Assembly (NCBI GenBank): GCA_001557505.1
Contig: LSAX01000005.1
Coordinates: 1,302,001-1,366,000 of the forward strand
Reading direction: 5' to 3'
DNA length: 64,000 nt
DNA from: Reticulascus tulasneorum
Taxonomy: Eukaryota; Ascomycota; Sordariomycetes; Glomerellales; Reticulascaceae
Position numbers and translations under genes: made by a program. This document shows positions 11,351 through 22,485 of this stretch, piece by piece (positions within the stretch are counted from its first letter, which is position 1; every line of letters starts with the position of its first letter). The notes beneath the pieces were generated by a model, which worked only from the letters and a program-made list of their open reading frames with translations, was not told the DNA's origin and made no database searches.

Positions 11351-14178
11351 AGCCGATAGGCAGCGCAGGCCATGGTGGCTGTTGAAGTGAAAACACGGGG
11401 GACCTTCCAAGGGGATGGAACAGATGAAAGATGAAGCATAGAGTGGGTCACAGCTCGCGCAGAGCATCCACCGAAGCACGGCGTCCTGGGATTGATGTAT
11501 TGACATGTGTATAATAACCAACACAGACGGTACTATAATGCTCTAATTTGATGGGAATGGGAGTAGGAGACCTAGGGAAATGTCCCGGGCACTATGCTCG
11601 CGAGATTAGTATCTATAGGTGCTCTTCTGGCAATTTAAGCGAGGTTCTACATTGCAAATTCAGCTTCTGTAACTCTCTTATCTCGTGGAGAACACGGTCG
11701 TTCAGTCTGAGCGCAGACGGGTGGCAGTTGGGAGATCTGGGGAGTGGGGAACAGGCACGGCCGTATTTATGGTACCGAATTGGTACCTGGCCCGAATCCC
11801 TGTACTTGGGTTCCGAAGGCACCAGCCCAGGTTGGCAAGGTGTTCGCTGCTTCAAGCGCCTAGACACGTCGATTTGCTCCGAAAACATCATTTCCAGTAG
11901 ATGCCGAGATATCATATGTATTCTTGTTCAGGACTTGTTGATTATTGCTGGCTTGAGAACTGAGCTTGTGGGTGGCCGGGGGCATGGTGTTCTTGCAGGG
12001 CAACTATACCTTAGCTATCTAACTGAACTTCAGGATGAAGAAGAGAAGAAGAGAGCAAACAGCTCGCAGCCCACAACTGCAGGTCCAAGTACAAAACGCT
12101 CTACAATGGTTAGGTGACCAGTCAGGTTACCACTCAGGTGACTGCAAACGCTTTGTAAGTCCGTGACACTTTGCACTCTGGTCTCACACACTGGGCCTTT
12201 AATTTGAGCTAGCATGAAACTCATTTTGTGATGTGCATTTCCCGTGGTTAGAGTGAGAGTGTTTAGTTCAAGTCGGCGTTGATTCCTATCAATTGCCTCT
12301 GAGGACTCAGCTATATAGGTGCTACTCTAGTATTACGATGGGCCTGACTCGCCCAGGTTCGAGACTACCAGATATACGCATCGGACACATGTGCCGCTTA
12401 CTTTGACTGTGTTGCTGTACTAAACTACTCCGAGGACAGACTTCTAGGTGCAAATTTGTCGCCAGGCAATATCTATTGCAAGGTAGGTGGCATGTAATTC
12501 CGGATACCAAAGAGGATTGCACGGGCTTGCCCCAGTTGTTGCCAATGCGGGCAGAGACTGGAATGTTGGCACGAGCTTCCAAGTGGCCTTCATTGGGCGC
12601 GGCCGAAGAAGCAGCAATACAAGAAACTGCCAGACCGGCGGCCATAGGAGCAACGCATGATGAAAGCGACTGGTGAATAAGTCGTGTAGCAATAGCTTGA
12701 AGGATAGATCACAATGCTAAACACCTCGAGTGCGATATTATGTGTCTTATATTAGGAACAAAGACAGCAGTTCGACAGGAATAGAAACGCCATGATCAAT
12801 CTGCCCCGCTCCTCGTGTTAGATGATCAAATATGGAAATCATTCTGAGCTTTCAGGGCCAAGGTTTGTTGCTTGAAAGTTGTCCGATGTTCTGGAGCAAT
12901 CTGCATTGCCTTTCCGAACTACCATTTCGAGATCATACCGGACATCCACTAGTAAGGTTAGAGAAGGGGTAAAATGAGATATGTAGTGCTCTTCGGACAT
13001 TTCCGATCAGCTGAGAAGTCTGATCTAGACCAGGCCACCGGTAAGGCGCCCGCAGGGTTAGATGACTTTTTATGCTTCCTAGATCTCCAAGCTAGTAAGC
13101 TAGATGTCAGTGCTTCATAATGTATGCAGTTACTGGAGCAAAAATAACTGATAATAGGCTTGAAGTTTGACTTCTATCTTGTTCTCAGAATAGTCTAGAT
13201 CATCCCTAGAACGGGACGCATGAAGAAGACGACAAGGAGGGATGAAAAGGCACATATTCACCTTCCTAAGCTAGCTGGCCTCTTACATTCTATTCGTGAT
13301 ATCATTTATTATCCATGCCTTAATTTCAAAGTGATGGCTCCTATCACTTTGTGTACGCTTGGGCATCATCACGCACTCGTGGAGTGGTTTTCCGTTCCCC
13401 CAACGGGAAACCTATCTTCAGCCAGTCAACCAGCTAAAAGCCTCCAGCGTTTCCGGGCTTATTATGAGACCGGCCCCAGCCGCCGGGTTTTCGCGGTCAT
13501 ACTGACCTGCCCGAATCCGCCTCATAGGGGTGGTAATTTCTGTGACGTTTTAACCCCCAGCAGGGACCATAAGGATCACTGGCCATATGTCGTCGGCAAG
13601 GCTCTAACGGCTACCCCCATATACCACTGCGGCAATATCAGGATAGTATGTCTGCAAGTCTAACTACTAATATTTAACCGTACTTAACCCACCAGAAAGG
13701 TACATAGCAAACGCCAGCGGTGTCTAATAGATAGTTGGCCCTGCTTTGAAGGGATCTAATAGACTAGGGATATTCATAAACCTAAACCAGATAGGGGTTA
13801 AAACTTCAACGCATGATAGGCCGACAGAGCAAAATCGGCCACATGACTAGCTACATTACACTCACCTGACCTAGTAAAGATCATTGTCGGGAAAGTAGTT
13901 CAGGTAGAGGGGTATATACGATACTGAATGCCGGCAGCCGACATACCTAACGAAGTTACACTTGTCAGAGCAAAGTTTACAGTAGAGCTTATGTCAGAGC
14001 ATCTGAAATGTTACAAGTTTACCCCTAAGTAATCCCAAGTGACCCCTAAGAGTTGGATAAAGGTTTTATCACGGAACTATATATTGTAATAGAGACAGCC
14101 GGATGCAGCCAACTTTCACACCCAATATTCATCGATCAATAAACAGTATAACCAGCGTGGTTTATTTCGGATTCCATA
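11351..14178. other. Gene-poor TA-rich stretch
   Basis: 2.8 kb with only scattered frames, such as 189 codons at 11548-12117 and 147 codons at 13220-13663, in which I see no domain. From about 12.7 kb onward the sequence is rich in TA steps and CTAG-like words, which suggests repeat-induced point mutation of an old transposon. No transposase or reverse-transcriptase motif survives. A possible small secreted protein frame is listed separately. Confidence 0.45.
12322..12645 (-). CDS. Possible small secreted cysteine-containing protein
   Basis: Weak candidate of 107 codons. From the ATG at 12645 it begins with a short hydrophobic, alanine-rich leader ending in ASSAAP that resembles a signal peptide. 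A polar linker follows, then a segment with four cysteines spaced C-x3-C-x3-C-x8-C (CHLPCNRYC). The remaining C-terminal tail is basic and looks non-coding, so an intron or an earlier stop is likely. It lies in a gene-poor stretch beside another secreted-protein gene. It could equally be chance, and I would not trust the model without transcripts. Confidence 0.22.
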   Translation of the reverse strand: MAAGLAVSCIAASSAAPNEGHLEARANIPVSARIGNNWGKPVQSSLVSGITCHLPCNRYCLATNLHLEVCPRSSLVQQHSQSKRHMCPMRISGSLEPGRVRPIVILE

Positions 14179-14999
14179 ATGCTTCAGCACAATCTCTTGG
14201 CTGTTCTCGCCGTTGCGAGTGCCGCACTTATATCGGCATCCCCCCTATGGAAGTTGGGTTGGAGCGGCGAGCTGAGAATGGAGTGTATCTCGCCAATTGT
14301 ATTACTAGAGGCGAAAAACAGTACAGCTCATTCGAGTATTACAATAATGCAAGGGGAGGCTCTCGAGTTGGTGGCATCTGGTTGCCCGAGTTGCTATTCA
14401 AGTTACTGACATTTACTACCTGGCAGAGCGGGCAAGTGTCTGACGAGACATAGCTAGTTACTGATGAAGCCTCGATTGTTACCTGGGAAGGTCGTAGCCA
14501 CTGCGCAGTATTCCGAAAAAGGTAGGGATTGCCCTATTAGGGGAACACTCACCAAGTAAAAATGCTAATTTAGTCTGGTCGGTAGTGGCGTACGCTTTTG
14601 TTCAATAATTGACGGCAACGCTCAAACGAAGGTAAGTTGGCTGATTACGCCATTAACAAGTCCATTTCATAGCTGGAAGCTGCTGATACCTGGATACATA
14701 GGCCGCTGGACAAATCGTGGGCTCCGGCTCGAACAGTGCTGGTGCTACCTTCAGTAAGTGGTTCTCCCAAGCCTTCCTCGCCCCTAGACGTCGGATCCCG
14801 TAGCAAGATAACGACTGCTGGCTAAATGAACCCGCACATAGCTTGCCACAAAGATACAGGTCGTCCGCTGTTTACCGTGCCTGAAGGTGTACAGCGTCAG
14901 CATTCGGTAAGATGCTCAACTGCAATAGTATTCAAATTAAATATAGCGTCTCGCTAACAATACTAGTGTAATGCAATATATTACTGCTTCCAGAACTAG
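14179..14999 (+). pseudogene. Small secreted cysteine protein gene with apparent frameshift
   Basis: Six exons can be traced: 14179-14366, 14454-14521, 14574-14631, 14702-14753, 14842-14906 and 14967-14999. All later junctions are in phase. The first exon opens with a convincing signal peptide (LLAVLAVASAALISAS). The mature region (VGLERRAENGVYLANC) continues one frame over. The switch falls at a run of six C at 14240-14245, so a single-base indel separates leader from body. Downstream pieces hold TWEGRSHC, RFCSIIDGNAQ, NSAGATF, TCHKDTGRPLF and a terminal AIYYC, a pattern I associate with small secreted proteins of unknown function in Aspergillus and Penicillium. It could be a genuine pseudogene, an allele, or a homopolymer sequencing error, since the rest of the gene looks maintained. 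The donor at 14367 (GTTGGT) is weak. Confidence 0.6.
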
Positions 15000-15627
15000 T
15001 GGCTTCTTTCTGATCTACGTGTTCTATTTTCGCTTCTGCCGGGAACTAGGTACACTCATTCTGACAATGTAGTGGAGCCTGGCTGCTCCAGGTGGAAAAC
15101 TAAGACTCTGCACTTACATAGCTACTAGGTACTTAGGCAGAACACCTGGAGTGTGGACCTCATCATCAATACTACTACTACTCTTCACATACCTAACTTA
15201 ACATGATATGCAAGTCCTAACATACGTGGCGTGGTCTACAGCACTCACCCCATGTCTAGCAAGTAGCTAGTAATATCCCCTCGAGTGCGGATGAACCCCA
15301 CAGAGGTAGCCAGCAGGGATATTGGCCAATTACAAACTGGTCAATTACTGCTACAGGGCATTTAGCGGGCTCGACCACTGAAAGACCACCTGGCATGTAA
15401 TTCCCGGGAATTACAGAGTAATTACTATGCCTCAGGCTACCTATTTATAGAGCCTCTGCCGCTGGCAATAACGCGTTTTAGCGCGGGGCAGGGTGCGTGG
15501 GGTTCATCCGCACCTGAGGAGGGGTGCGGTCGTCGGTCACTTATCTTAGACTCAGCCTCATCGCGATGCCACTCCAGCCTCGAAATGAATTGAGGCTTCT
15601 CCAGCGCCGAATCGATCGCGATTCGCA
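15000..15627. other. Upstream region of the DUF7580 gene
   Basis: 628 nt without a coding frame I can support. The left two thirds are TA-rich. Composition changes to GC-rich at about 15440, some 190 nt before the next start codon. It contains the inverted repeat listed separately. Confidence 0.5.
15285..15513. repeat. Inverted repeat, 16-bp perfect arms
   Basis: The 16-mer at 15285-15300 (GTGCGGATGAACCCCA) returns as its exact reverse complement at 15498-15513. The outer flanks are partly alike if one insertion is allowed. The arms enclose about 197 nt. This could be the ends of a small non-autonomous DNA transposon (MITE-like) or paired binding sites. It ends 114 nt before the DUF7580 start codon. 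No target-site duplication is obvious. Confidence 0.55.
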
Positions 15628-17503
15628 ATGGCAGAAATAGCAGGGCTGGTGCTAGGAGCTGTGCCTTTGCTCATATCCGCCCTGGAGCACTACGAAGACT
15701 TCGTCGAGCCAACATTAGCCTTCTTCCTATGGAAAGGGCAGTTGTCGAAAGTCACGCGGCGTCTGCTAATGGGCCATACGGCCTACGAACAGAACCTGCG
15801 CCTGCTGCTGAAACATGCCGTGAGCGATGAGGACCTCGTCGATATGATCGACAATCCGCAGAGCCATCTCTGGAAGGCTGGTACGCTCGTCGGCGATCTG
15901 CAATCCAAGCTGGGGCACGCTTACCCGTCATCCATAAGTACGATAGAGGAGATCGCAGATATCATGGTCAGCATAGCCGCGAGTCTCAATATAGATGGAG
16001 CGAACAAGGTTGGGCAGACTCAATTGGATTGCTCGTGAGGCTCAGCTAACAAATTTCGGCGGGCAGGTGACGCAGCAAGGCTTAGAAGCTATCGTCTTCG
16101 CGAATCCGCCCGTCTCGAAGACGCCGATCTTTCGCCAGAGGTTTCACTTCAGGGAACGAGTCTCCTTCACTATGAAGCGGCGGGCGATCAATGAGAAGCT
16201 CGGCAGGCTGGAGACCTGCAACGCAAGGCTATACGACTTCCTCGAGAAGGCGGGGAAGATCCAGGACAGCGCGCAGAGCGACGAGGCAGGGCAGCGAGTC
16301 CGTATTCAGTTTGTGGCACCACTGCAGAGCATACAAGAGAATGCATCCAGGGTCCACAGAGTGCTGCGCAGGAGCTGGTGTCCACTCCACAAATCACATC
16401 GGGCAGGCTTGCTCCTGGAACAGAGGCTCATGCGACGCAGGAGGAGGAACTGGAAGGGCCAGTCTCACGAGATGGGCAAGGTGAACTGCTTTGGCGTTTC
16501 GGTATGGAGAGAGTCAGTCTTGACATGGTTGGACACCGAGTTCAGCCTAGACGAAAATGTGGGCATGGCGTCGAGGTATGGAATGTCTGCCCCTTGCGAA
16601 AACTCAGCCAGCTAACACAATAGCAGCGCACCGCCTGCACGGAGGGTAGCCTTCTCCGGTGCACCCGTCATTGTGGTTCCATCTTCGGGAGGAGATGCAG
16701 GAGGAGCCATAGAAGTCACTGATATCTGCTCGAAAGTCCAAGCAACGGCACACCCGCACATTGGATTCTGCCTTGATTCTTCAGACAACCTGCGAGGCTT
16801 ATATGAAGTACAAAGTCAGCCTCGCAGGCTGGCTGCCGACTCCATAACTCTGGAAAACTTGCTACCCGCCTTACAGCAGAGGGATATTCCTCTGCTGGAT
16901 TTGTATAGCCTCGCGATCACCCTCGTATGCACTGTCCTGCAGTTAGGCGACACACCGTGGCTCGGCCGGCCGTGGAGTAAGCAAGACATTATTTTCCTTC
17001 GGCTCAGGGACCAGGGCGGGGAGATGGTAGATGTCAAACACCCATATCTAAACTCTCGGCTTGACGCTGGTAAGGTTACACCTCAAATCCAACTGACACG
17101 AGGCTGTTTGCTTACATGCAGAGCAGCCATCTTCGCAACGAGTGCCCCCGCACCACTGCAGCCGCTGGATCGGCTGAACATCCTCTCACTTGCTATCATG
17201 CTACTAGAGATTAACGTCGGAAAGCCGATAGAGACTCTCCGAAGAAAGGAGGACCTGGGACCCGACGGAGCCCCGGACGTGCAGGCAGATCTGTTCACGG
17301 CCCACAGATGGCTGGAGGCGCAGATGGGCCTCGGACATTTGACGTCCGCCTTCGGGAGCGCCATCACATACTGTCTCCAGTGTTACCTTGACCCGACTGC
17401 GACCTTTAGCAACTTGGAGTTTTTGAAATCGGTCGAGGATCGAGTCCTTGAACCGTTGGAGCGAGAGATGCGGCTTCTGTTGTATGGGTCGTTGGCTGGC
17501 TGA
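15628..17503 (+). CDS. DUF7580-type protein with hydrophobic N-terminal helix
   Basis: Exons 15628-16008, 16067-16575 and 16624-17503 give 589 residues. The N-terminus (EIAGLVLGAVPLLISALEHY) is the hydrophobic/amphipathic start typical of fungal DUF7580 proteins and resembles the first helix of HeLo-like cell-death domains. The middle (about 128-300) is helical (FRQRFHFRERVSFTMKRRAI, then CNARLYDFLEKAG). The C-terminal half matches the DUF7580 region, including DLYSLAITLVCTVLQLGDTPWL and NILSLAIMLLEINVGKP, which looks like a kinase-lobe remnant without catalytic residues. A third intron at 17070-17123 is possible: donor GTAAGG, branch CTGAC and the second AG of GCAGAG would remove 54 nt in frame. 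The first donor (GTTGGG) is unusual. The gene lies 484 nt upstream of an NLR gene on the same strand. A membrane or cell-death role is inference only. Confidence 0.8.
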
Positions 17504-17987
17504 GGGATATCGGGTCCACTGACTTGAGGTTGTGTTATTAGACAGTAAATATAGCAATAACCACTGGGTCCATGATTGAATGTTTGCGAGCCTCCTGCGT
17601 TCAGTGGGATATCGCTGGCACGGGATATGGCAACGATAAATTAACGATTTTCTGCATCATCTCTACTGTGGAGCAAACAAAATGGTTCATTCTCCATGTA
17701 ATTCCTACCTATGTACCTAAGGTACCTATGTGGAGGTAAGTATATAAGTAGTTGGCAACATAAGTATGCTCTATGAACAATCCATCCATCATCGATTGGA
17801 GTGTCTTTCAGCCTTACTCGGCAATAACCGCCCGCAATTCCCTGTCAGCCAATGACCTTCCTACCTATTTCTAAGGTGCGCCTAGCCAGCGACCGCCAAC
17901 TTCTAGCACCGCTCATGAGGCCTCTGCGCTATCTCTTTAAGATTATACATGTGAACAGCATTATGTTCCACATCAAATGCGACCGAC
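17504..17987. other. Spacer between DUF7580 and NLR genes
   Basis: 484 nt with no gene. Around 17705-17732 is a cluster of ACCTATG/GTACC words forming an imperfect palindrome, a motif common in filamentous fungal intergenic DNA. It presumably contains the NLR promoter. Confidence 0.45.
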
Positions 17988-20900
17988 ATGGAGACCTCTC
18001 CGGCTTTCCCACTCGCAGCCGCCAGCAAGGCTTGCTTGAACTCATTCAATGTCCTACTATCGAGCTTGGAGGCGTCGACAGGAAACCAAAGGAACCTCAT
18101 GCATCCCGCTGCCGTACAAAATCAGCGCGATCGGTTCAAGATATGGGCGGGGAACCTCGGAGCCCTCCAGCACGGCCGCGCATCACTTGACTTTCGACTG
18201 GAGGAGTCTTCACTGATGCAGATGACCGTTATTAAGCTGTTAAAGCAGTTGGAGGACGCCATGACGAGGAGTACGTCCATATACCAGTCTGTGATTATGA
18301 GGCTAACAGCTGTTGCCAGGCATCCAGGTCGTGCAAGGCGTGAGACCACCCTTGGAAGAATCATTCAAAAATGACGCAGAGCAAACCTGGGAAGACTACA
18401 GCGATAGCAGCTCCGATTCCGAGGACCAAATTAGTACAAGAACAGAACTTGGACAAAATATGTCGGAGATAATTGACATCCTGTCTGACTTGTTCAAGCT
18501 GTCCTTCAAGATCAGAAACCCCGCTGCCCGGTCAAGTGCCCAATTGAGCCTCAGAGCCTTACTCCACAAAGAGATGGTCCAGGTTGACGATGCAACCAGC
18601 GTGGACTTGTTGGGTTCGTATTCAAGTTTCGACCGAGGTCATGTCATAGAGGTCTTTAAAGAATTGCGCCAGTCTATACAGCAGGAAGCAGACCATCTGC
18701 CTTTAGACCCCAGTCCGGCCGAGGCCGATGAAAGCTACTTCGATCTTGCGCAGCCTCACACCAGCAGTTTGGTAGAGGACGGTGGTGTGCCTGATCCATA
18801 CCTGATAGAACGCTGGAGTGCATCAATCACGAATCGTCGTCGACACTTCGCTTACTGGAAGAAGCACGCTCGTAAACTAGCCAGAGCGGATCGGGACAAA
18901 ACGGTGGAGGAACAGCCCACCCCAATGAAAACTAACGTCTTGCCAGAAAAGACAAACATCAGTCCAGTAGCAGGACAGACTAGAACTCTTACTCATAATC
19001 TGGCGGCACTGAGTGTCACCGCAAAGACCATGCTATCAGGGACAGAAGTAACGAGATATGATCGAAATCTAGACGACGACATCGACGCGCAATCTTCGAT
19101 CTCATACGCCTCTACTGCTTACGATATGGATGGAAATGCCGTCCAGCTGCCGCCGCCGCCTACAACGCTACCTACGCAGTCAGAATTCACATGCCCGTAC
19201 TGCTGGGTCACTTGCCCATTGCGACACGCCAAAGGCAAATATTGGAGGTAGGTTGCTGTAGCAGGAACTGTTTGGCTGCCCTGATTCCTAACTCTGGCCA
19301 CAGAGAGCACGTTCTCCAAGACATACAGCCATACATGTGCACGTATCCAGACTGTGTCGAAGCCGATACAATGTACGCGTCTCGGACTTCTTGGTTGCAC
19401 CACGAAGAACAGGTCCATCGCAAGGTGTGGCGCTGTTTCGAGCACACTGACTTGTTCAAATCTAAAGAAGCATTGAGCCATCACCTCGAAATAGAACACG
19501 AATCTCTCGGCGAGTCCCACATTCAGGCCATGGCAGACCTTGGCCATGCTGCCATCAAGGACGACAGGACTATTTGCCCTTTCTGTATGTCTTCGGGACC
19601 TTTTCAGAAAGATATCACGAACCATATGGCTGCACATATGGAGAAGCTTGCGTGCTTTGCCGTGCCGAAGAGTACGGGAACCGGCGATGATGGGTCATCG
19701 CAAGGAAATGACTCAAACAATGCCCGAGGAGCTCGATCTGCAGATTCTCTTATGTCTGTGGTTCTAGATTTCTCTTCGAACCGATCCGAAGCGGACTCTA
19801 TTAGCTCTTACATTCGAGATATCCTCTCAGACGGGTCCCAAGCGGACTCCCAGGGCCTTTCGTCATCTGCCACTCGCATTGCTAACGCAACCGCCGTAGC
19901 AAAAGCGGCGGAGCCACTTACTTTGCCCGGCCGAGGGAAAATTCTTGATTGGCTAACTCCAGTAGATCATGAAGCACGACAACGCGACATTCTTCATCAG
20001 CGGCAAGAAGGGACCGGCCAATGGCTATTAAATTCGCCAGAATTCGAGTTCTGGATGGGCACAAATAAGGCAACCTTGTTGTGTCACGGACGCCCTGGTG
20101 TTGGAAAGACTTTCCTCGCGGCAACCGTGATTGATCATCTTTATCGTTACGCCTATGTCGACTCATCCATCGGTCTCGCATACATATACTGCAATTGGCG
20201 ACAAAACGACGGAGGCACCGCGCACCTTGCCGCTAGTCTGCTAAAGCAGCTGGCAAATGGCAGACCTTCTCTTCCAGCCAGTTTGAAATTACTCTTTTAT
20301 GCGGATGAGGTGAATCGAACAGGACCATTACCCATTGAGCTATGGGCTGCCCTTCGGGATGTTGCATCTCTGTATCGGCAAGTCTTCATCATCGTCGATG
20401 GACTTGATGAATGTCCGAGTGCATTGGAATTCATCACTGAAATCTTTCACCTTCAGAAGACCAATCAAGTACAGCTCTTTGCTACATCTAGATCTGTTCC
20501 GGACATTATGCAACTGTTTAGAAGTAACGTAACAATGGAAATACGGGCTGATGAACAAGATATGCAGAGGTACCTCAGCAGTAAGATATCGGAACTGCGG
20601 CTGTTTGGTGTGGACCTAGACGAATTTGTTACTGCAGATATTGTCAAAACTGCTGATGGCATGTAAGTGGCTCTTTATGAATTATTATACAAAACGTGCT
20701 AAGTCGACCAGATTCTTGCTCGCGCGGCTCTATGCTGAATATTATATCAACAAAGTTTCGAAGGAAGGCGGAGCAGCCCTGGCAGGAATATCCACTAATG
20801 TTGTGCCCTATGATGATGTATACCAAGCCGAAATTGGGCGTATTAGCAAACCTCTTGCTCTGCAGGCTCTGCTATGGATTACATGTGCAAAAAGACCATT

Positions 20901-22485
20901 AACTGTGTCAGAGCTTGCGCATGCGATTGCTCCGATCACACCAGCTGAGCTGCTTGCCAACGAAGGCAATCTTCTGCTAGCCCAACACATAGTGTCACAC
21001 TGTAATGGGCTACTCGTGGTCAATGAAGGTGATGTCGTTCGATGGGCGGACATTACATTCGAGGAATACCTCACCCGAACACGAGACCGGTGGTTTCCAG
21101 ATGCTGAGACCGTTCTGGCAAGGAAATGCCTCGCCATCCTCTCACTCCCTGCCTTCTGGGACGGAGCTTGTCAATCAGACGCAGACTATGTGAAACGAAT
21201 GCAGTCCAACCCATGTTCCTACTACGCTGCAGGTTACTGGGGAGACCATGCTCGTGCATCCAAGGCAGTTGAGAAAGAAGTCATAGCCTTTCTTGAGAGT
21301 GCGAATCTTGTTGCGGCGGCTAGTCAAGCGCTGATGGTTTCTGGGCAGTCTGGACAAGACAGCCACTTAATATTTCCTAGGCAAATGACAGGACTGCATT
21401 TGGCGTCATACTTTGGATTGGCGAACGCTACCAAATTCTTACTCGGACTAGATCATCCGAACTTGGAAGATAGCGATGCTGGGACACCGATGTTGTATGC
21501 CGTTAAAAACGGGCATACAGACGTTGTGAGACTACTGGTCGAGAATGGCGGCGACATTGAGTCACGACACACTACTCATAGGCAGACACCACTCATATAT
21601 GCCATCATTGGCCGGCATTTGGATATCGTGCGGCTGCTGCTTGATAAAGGCGCTGATATCGAGTCGAGGGGTAAAGAGGCCCTCACGCCGCTAGCGTATG
21701 CCACTATAAGCGGTGACCAGGTTATCGTTCGGCTGCTGCTTGAAAAGGGCGCCGATGTCGAGGCGCGAGACATTCAAGACCTCACGCCGCTGGCATATGC
21801 CGCCCTAGGCGGCCGCGAAGGTATCACTCGGCTGCTGCTTGAAAAGGGCGCCGATATCGAATCGCGAGATGCCCAGAACTGGAGGACGCCACTGGTATGT
21901 GCCGCCATGGACGGGCACCTAGGCGTCGTACGGGTGCTGCTTGAGCACGGTGCCGACGCGCATTCTACGGATAGCATAGGTTGGTCACCGCTGTCACATG
22001 CCGCAGACGGCGGGCACGAGGCTGTCGTGCTACTGTTGATTGAGAAAGGTGCCGGCTCGTCTGGTGACGAGTCGAAAGATAGCGTCACGTGGTGGACGGC
22101 GATGCGACGTGCGGCCTCGAGCGGGCATCTGCACATAATGCGGGTGCTGCTAGAGAACGGCGCTGATATAGAGTTAAGAGATGAGCTCGGCCGGACGATG
22201 CTATCCTGGGCCGCCGAGAACGGACTCGAGGCAGTCGTGCGGCTGCTGCTTGAGAAGGGCGCAGACGTGCAGTCGAGGAGCAAGGCGGGCCGGACGCCGC
22301 TGGAGGATGCTCGCGCACACTGGCACACAACTATCGTGGAACTTTTAGAAGCACATGGTGGTGCGATGCCCACCGAACACGGTGGAAGAGATGGTGGCGG
22401 TGATGGTGACTACTCGGCTTTGATGCAGGAGATCAGCCAAATCGATATCGGGGCAGGGCTATCACGAAGGCACGAGGATAATTAG
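17988..22485 (+). CDS. NLR-like protein: zinc fingers, NACHT, ankyrin repeats
   Basis: Four exons (17988-18270, 18320-19247, 19304-20662, 20712-22485) join in frame to 1447 residues. The N-terminal region (1-95, RDRFKIWAGNLGALQHGRAS) matches a fungal-specific segment that often precedes zinc fingers. Cys/His-rich fingers lie at about 385-520 (CPYCWVTC, CTYPDC, CPFCMSSG). The NACHT NTPase has P-loop GRPGVGKT near 665 and Walker B VFIIVDGLDEC near 766, followed by a winged-helix-like part (LWITCAKRPLTVSELAHAI). About ten ankyrin repeats occupy 1080-1405, several nearly identical, and an acidic/Gly tail ends the protein. Fungal NLR proteins of this plan are STAND-type sensors in heterokaryon incompatibility and presumed innate immunity. 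Here ligand and output are unknown. The upstream DUF7580 gene may be a functional partner. Confidence 0.92.
21540..22345 (+). repeat. Tandem ankyrin-coding repeats, 99-nt period
   Basis: Within the NLR last exon, 33-codon ankyrin units repeat with a 99-nt period. A 27-nt stretch starting CGGCTGCTGCTTGAAAAGGG is identical at 21730 and 21829, and close variants recur at about 21630 and 22240. Third-position identity suggests recent unit duplication or gene conversion. Confidence 0.8.

Noticed and set aside
11548..12117. 189-codon plus-strand frame
   Set aside because: No domain, no homology that I recognise, composition like non-coding DNA, and it overlaps a 100-codon frame on the other strand.
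16036..16066. Alternative short intron (GTGAGG to GGCAG) in the DUF7580 gene
   Set aside because: About 31 nt is too short for a fungal intron; the 58-nt alternative starting at 16009 keeps phase.
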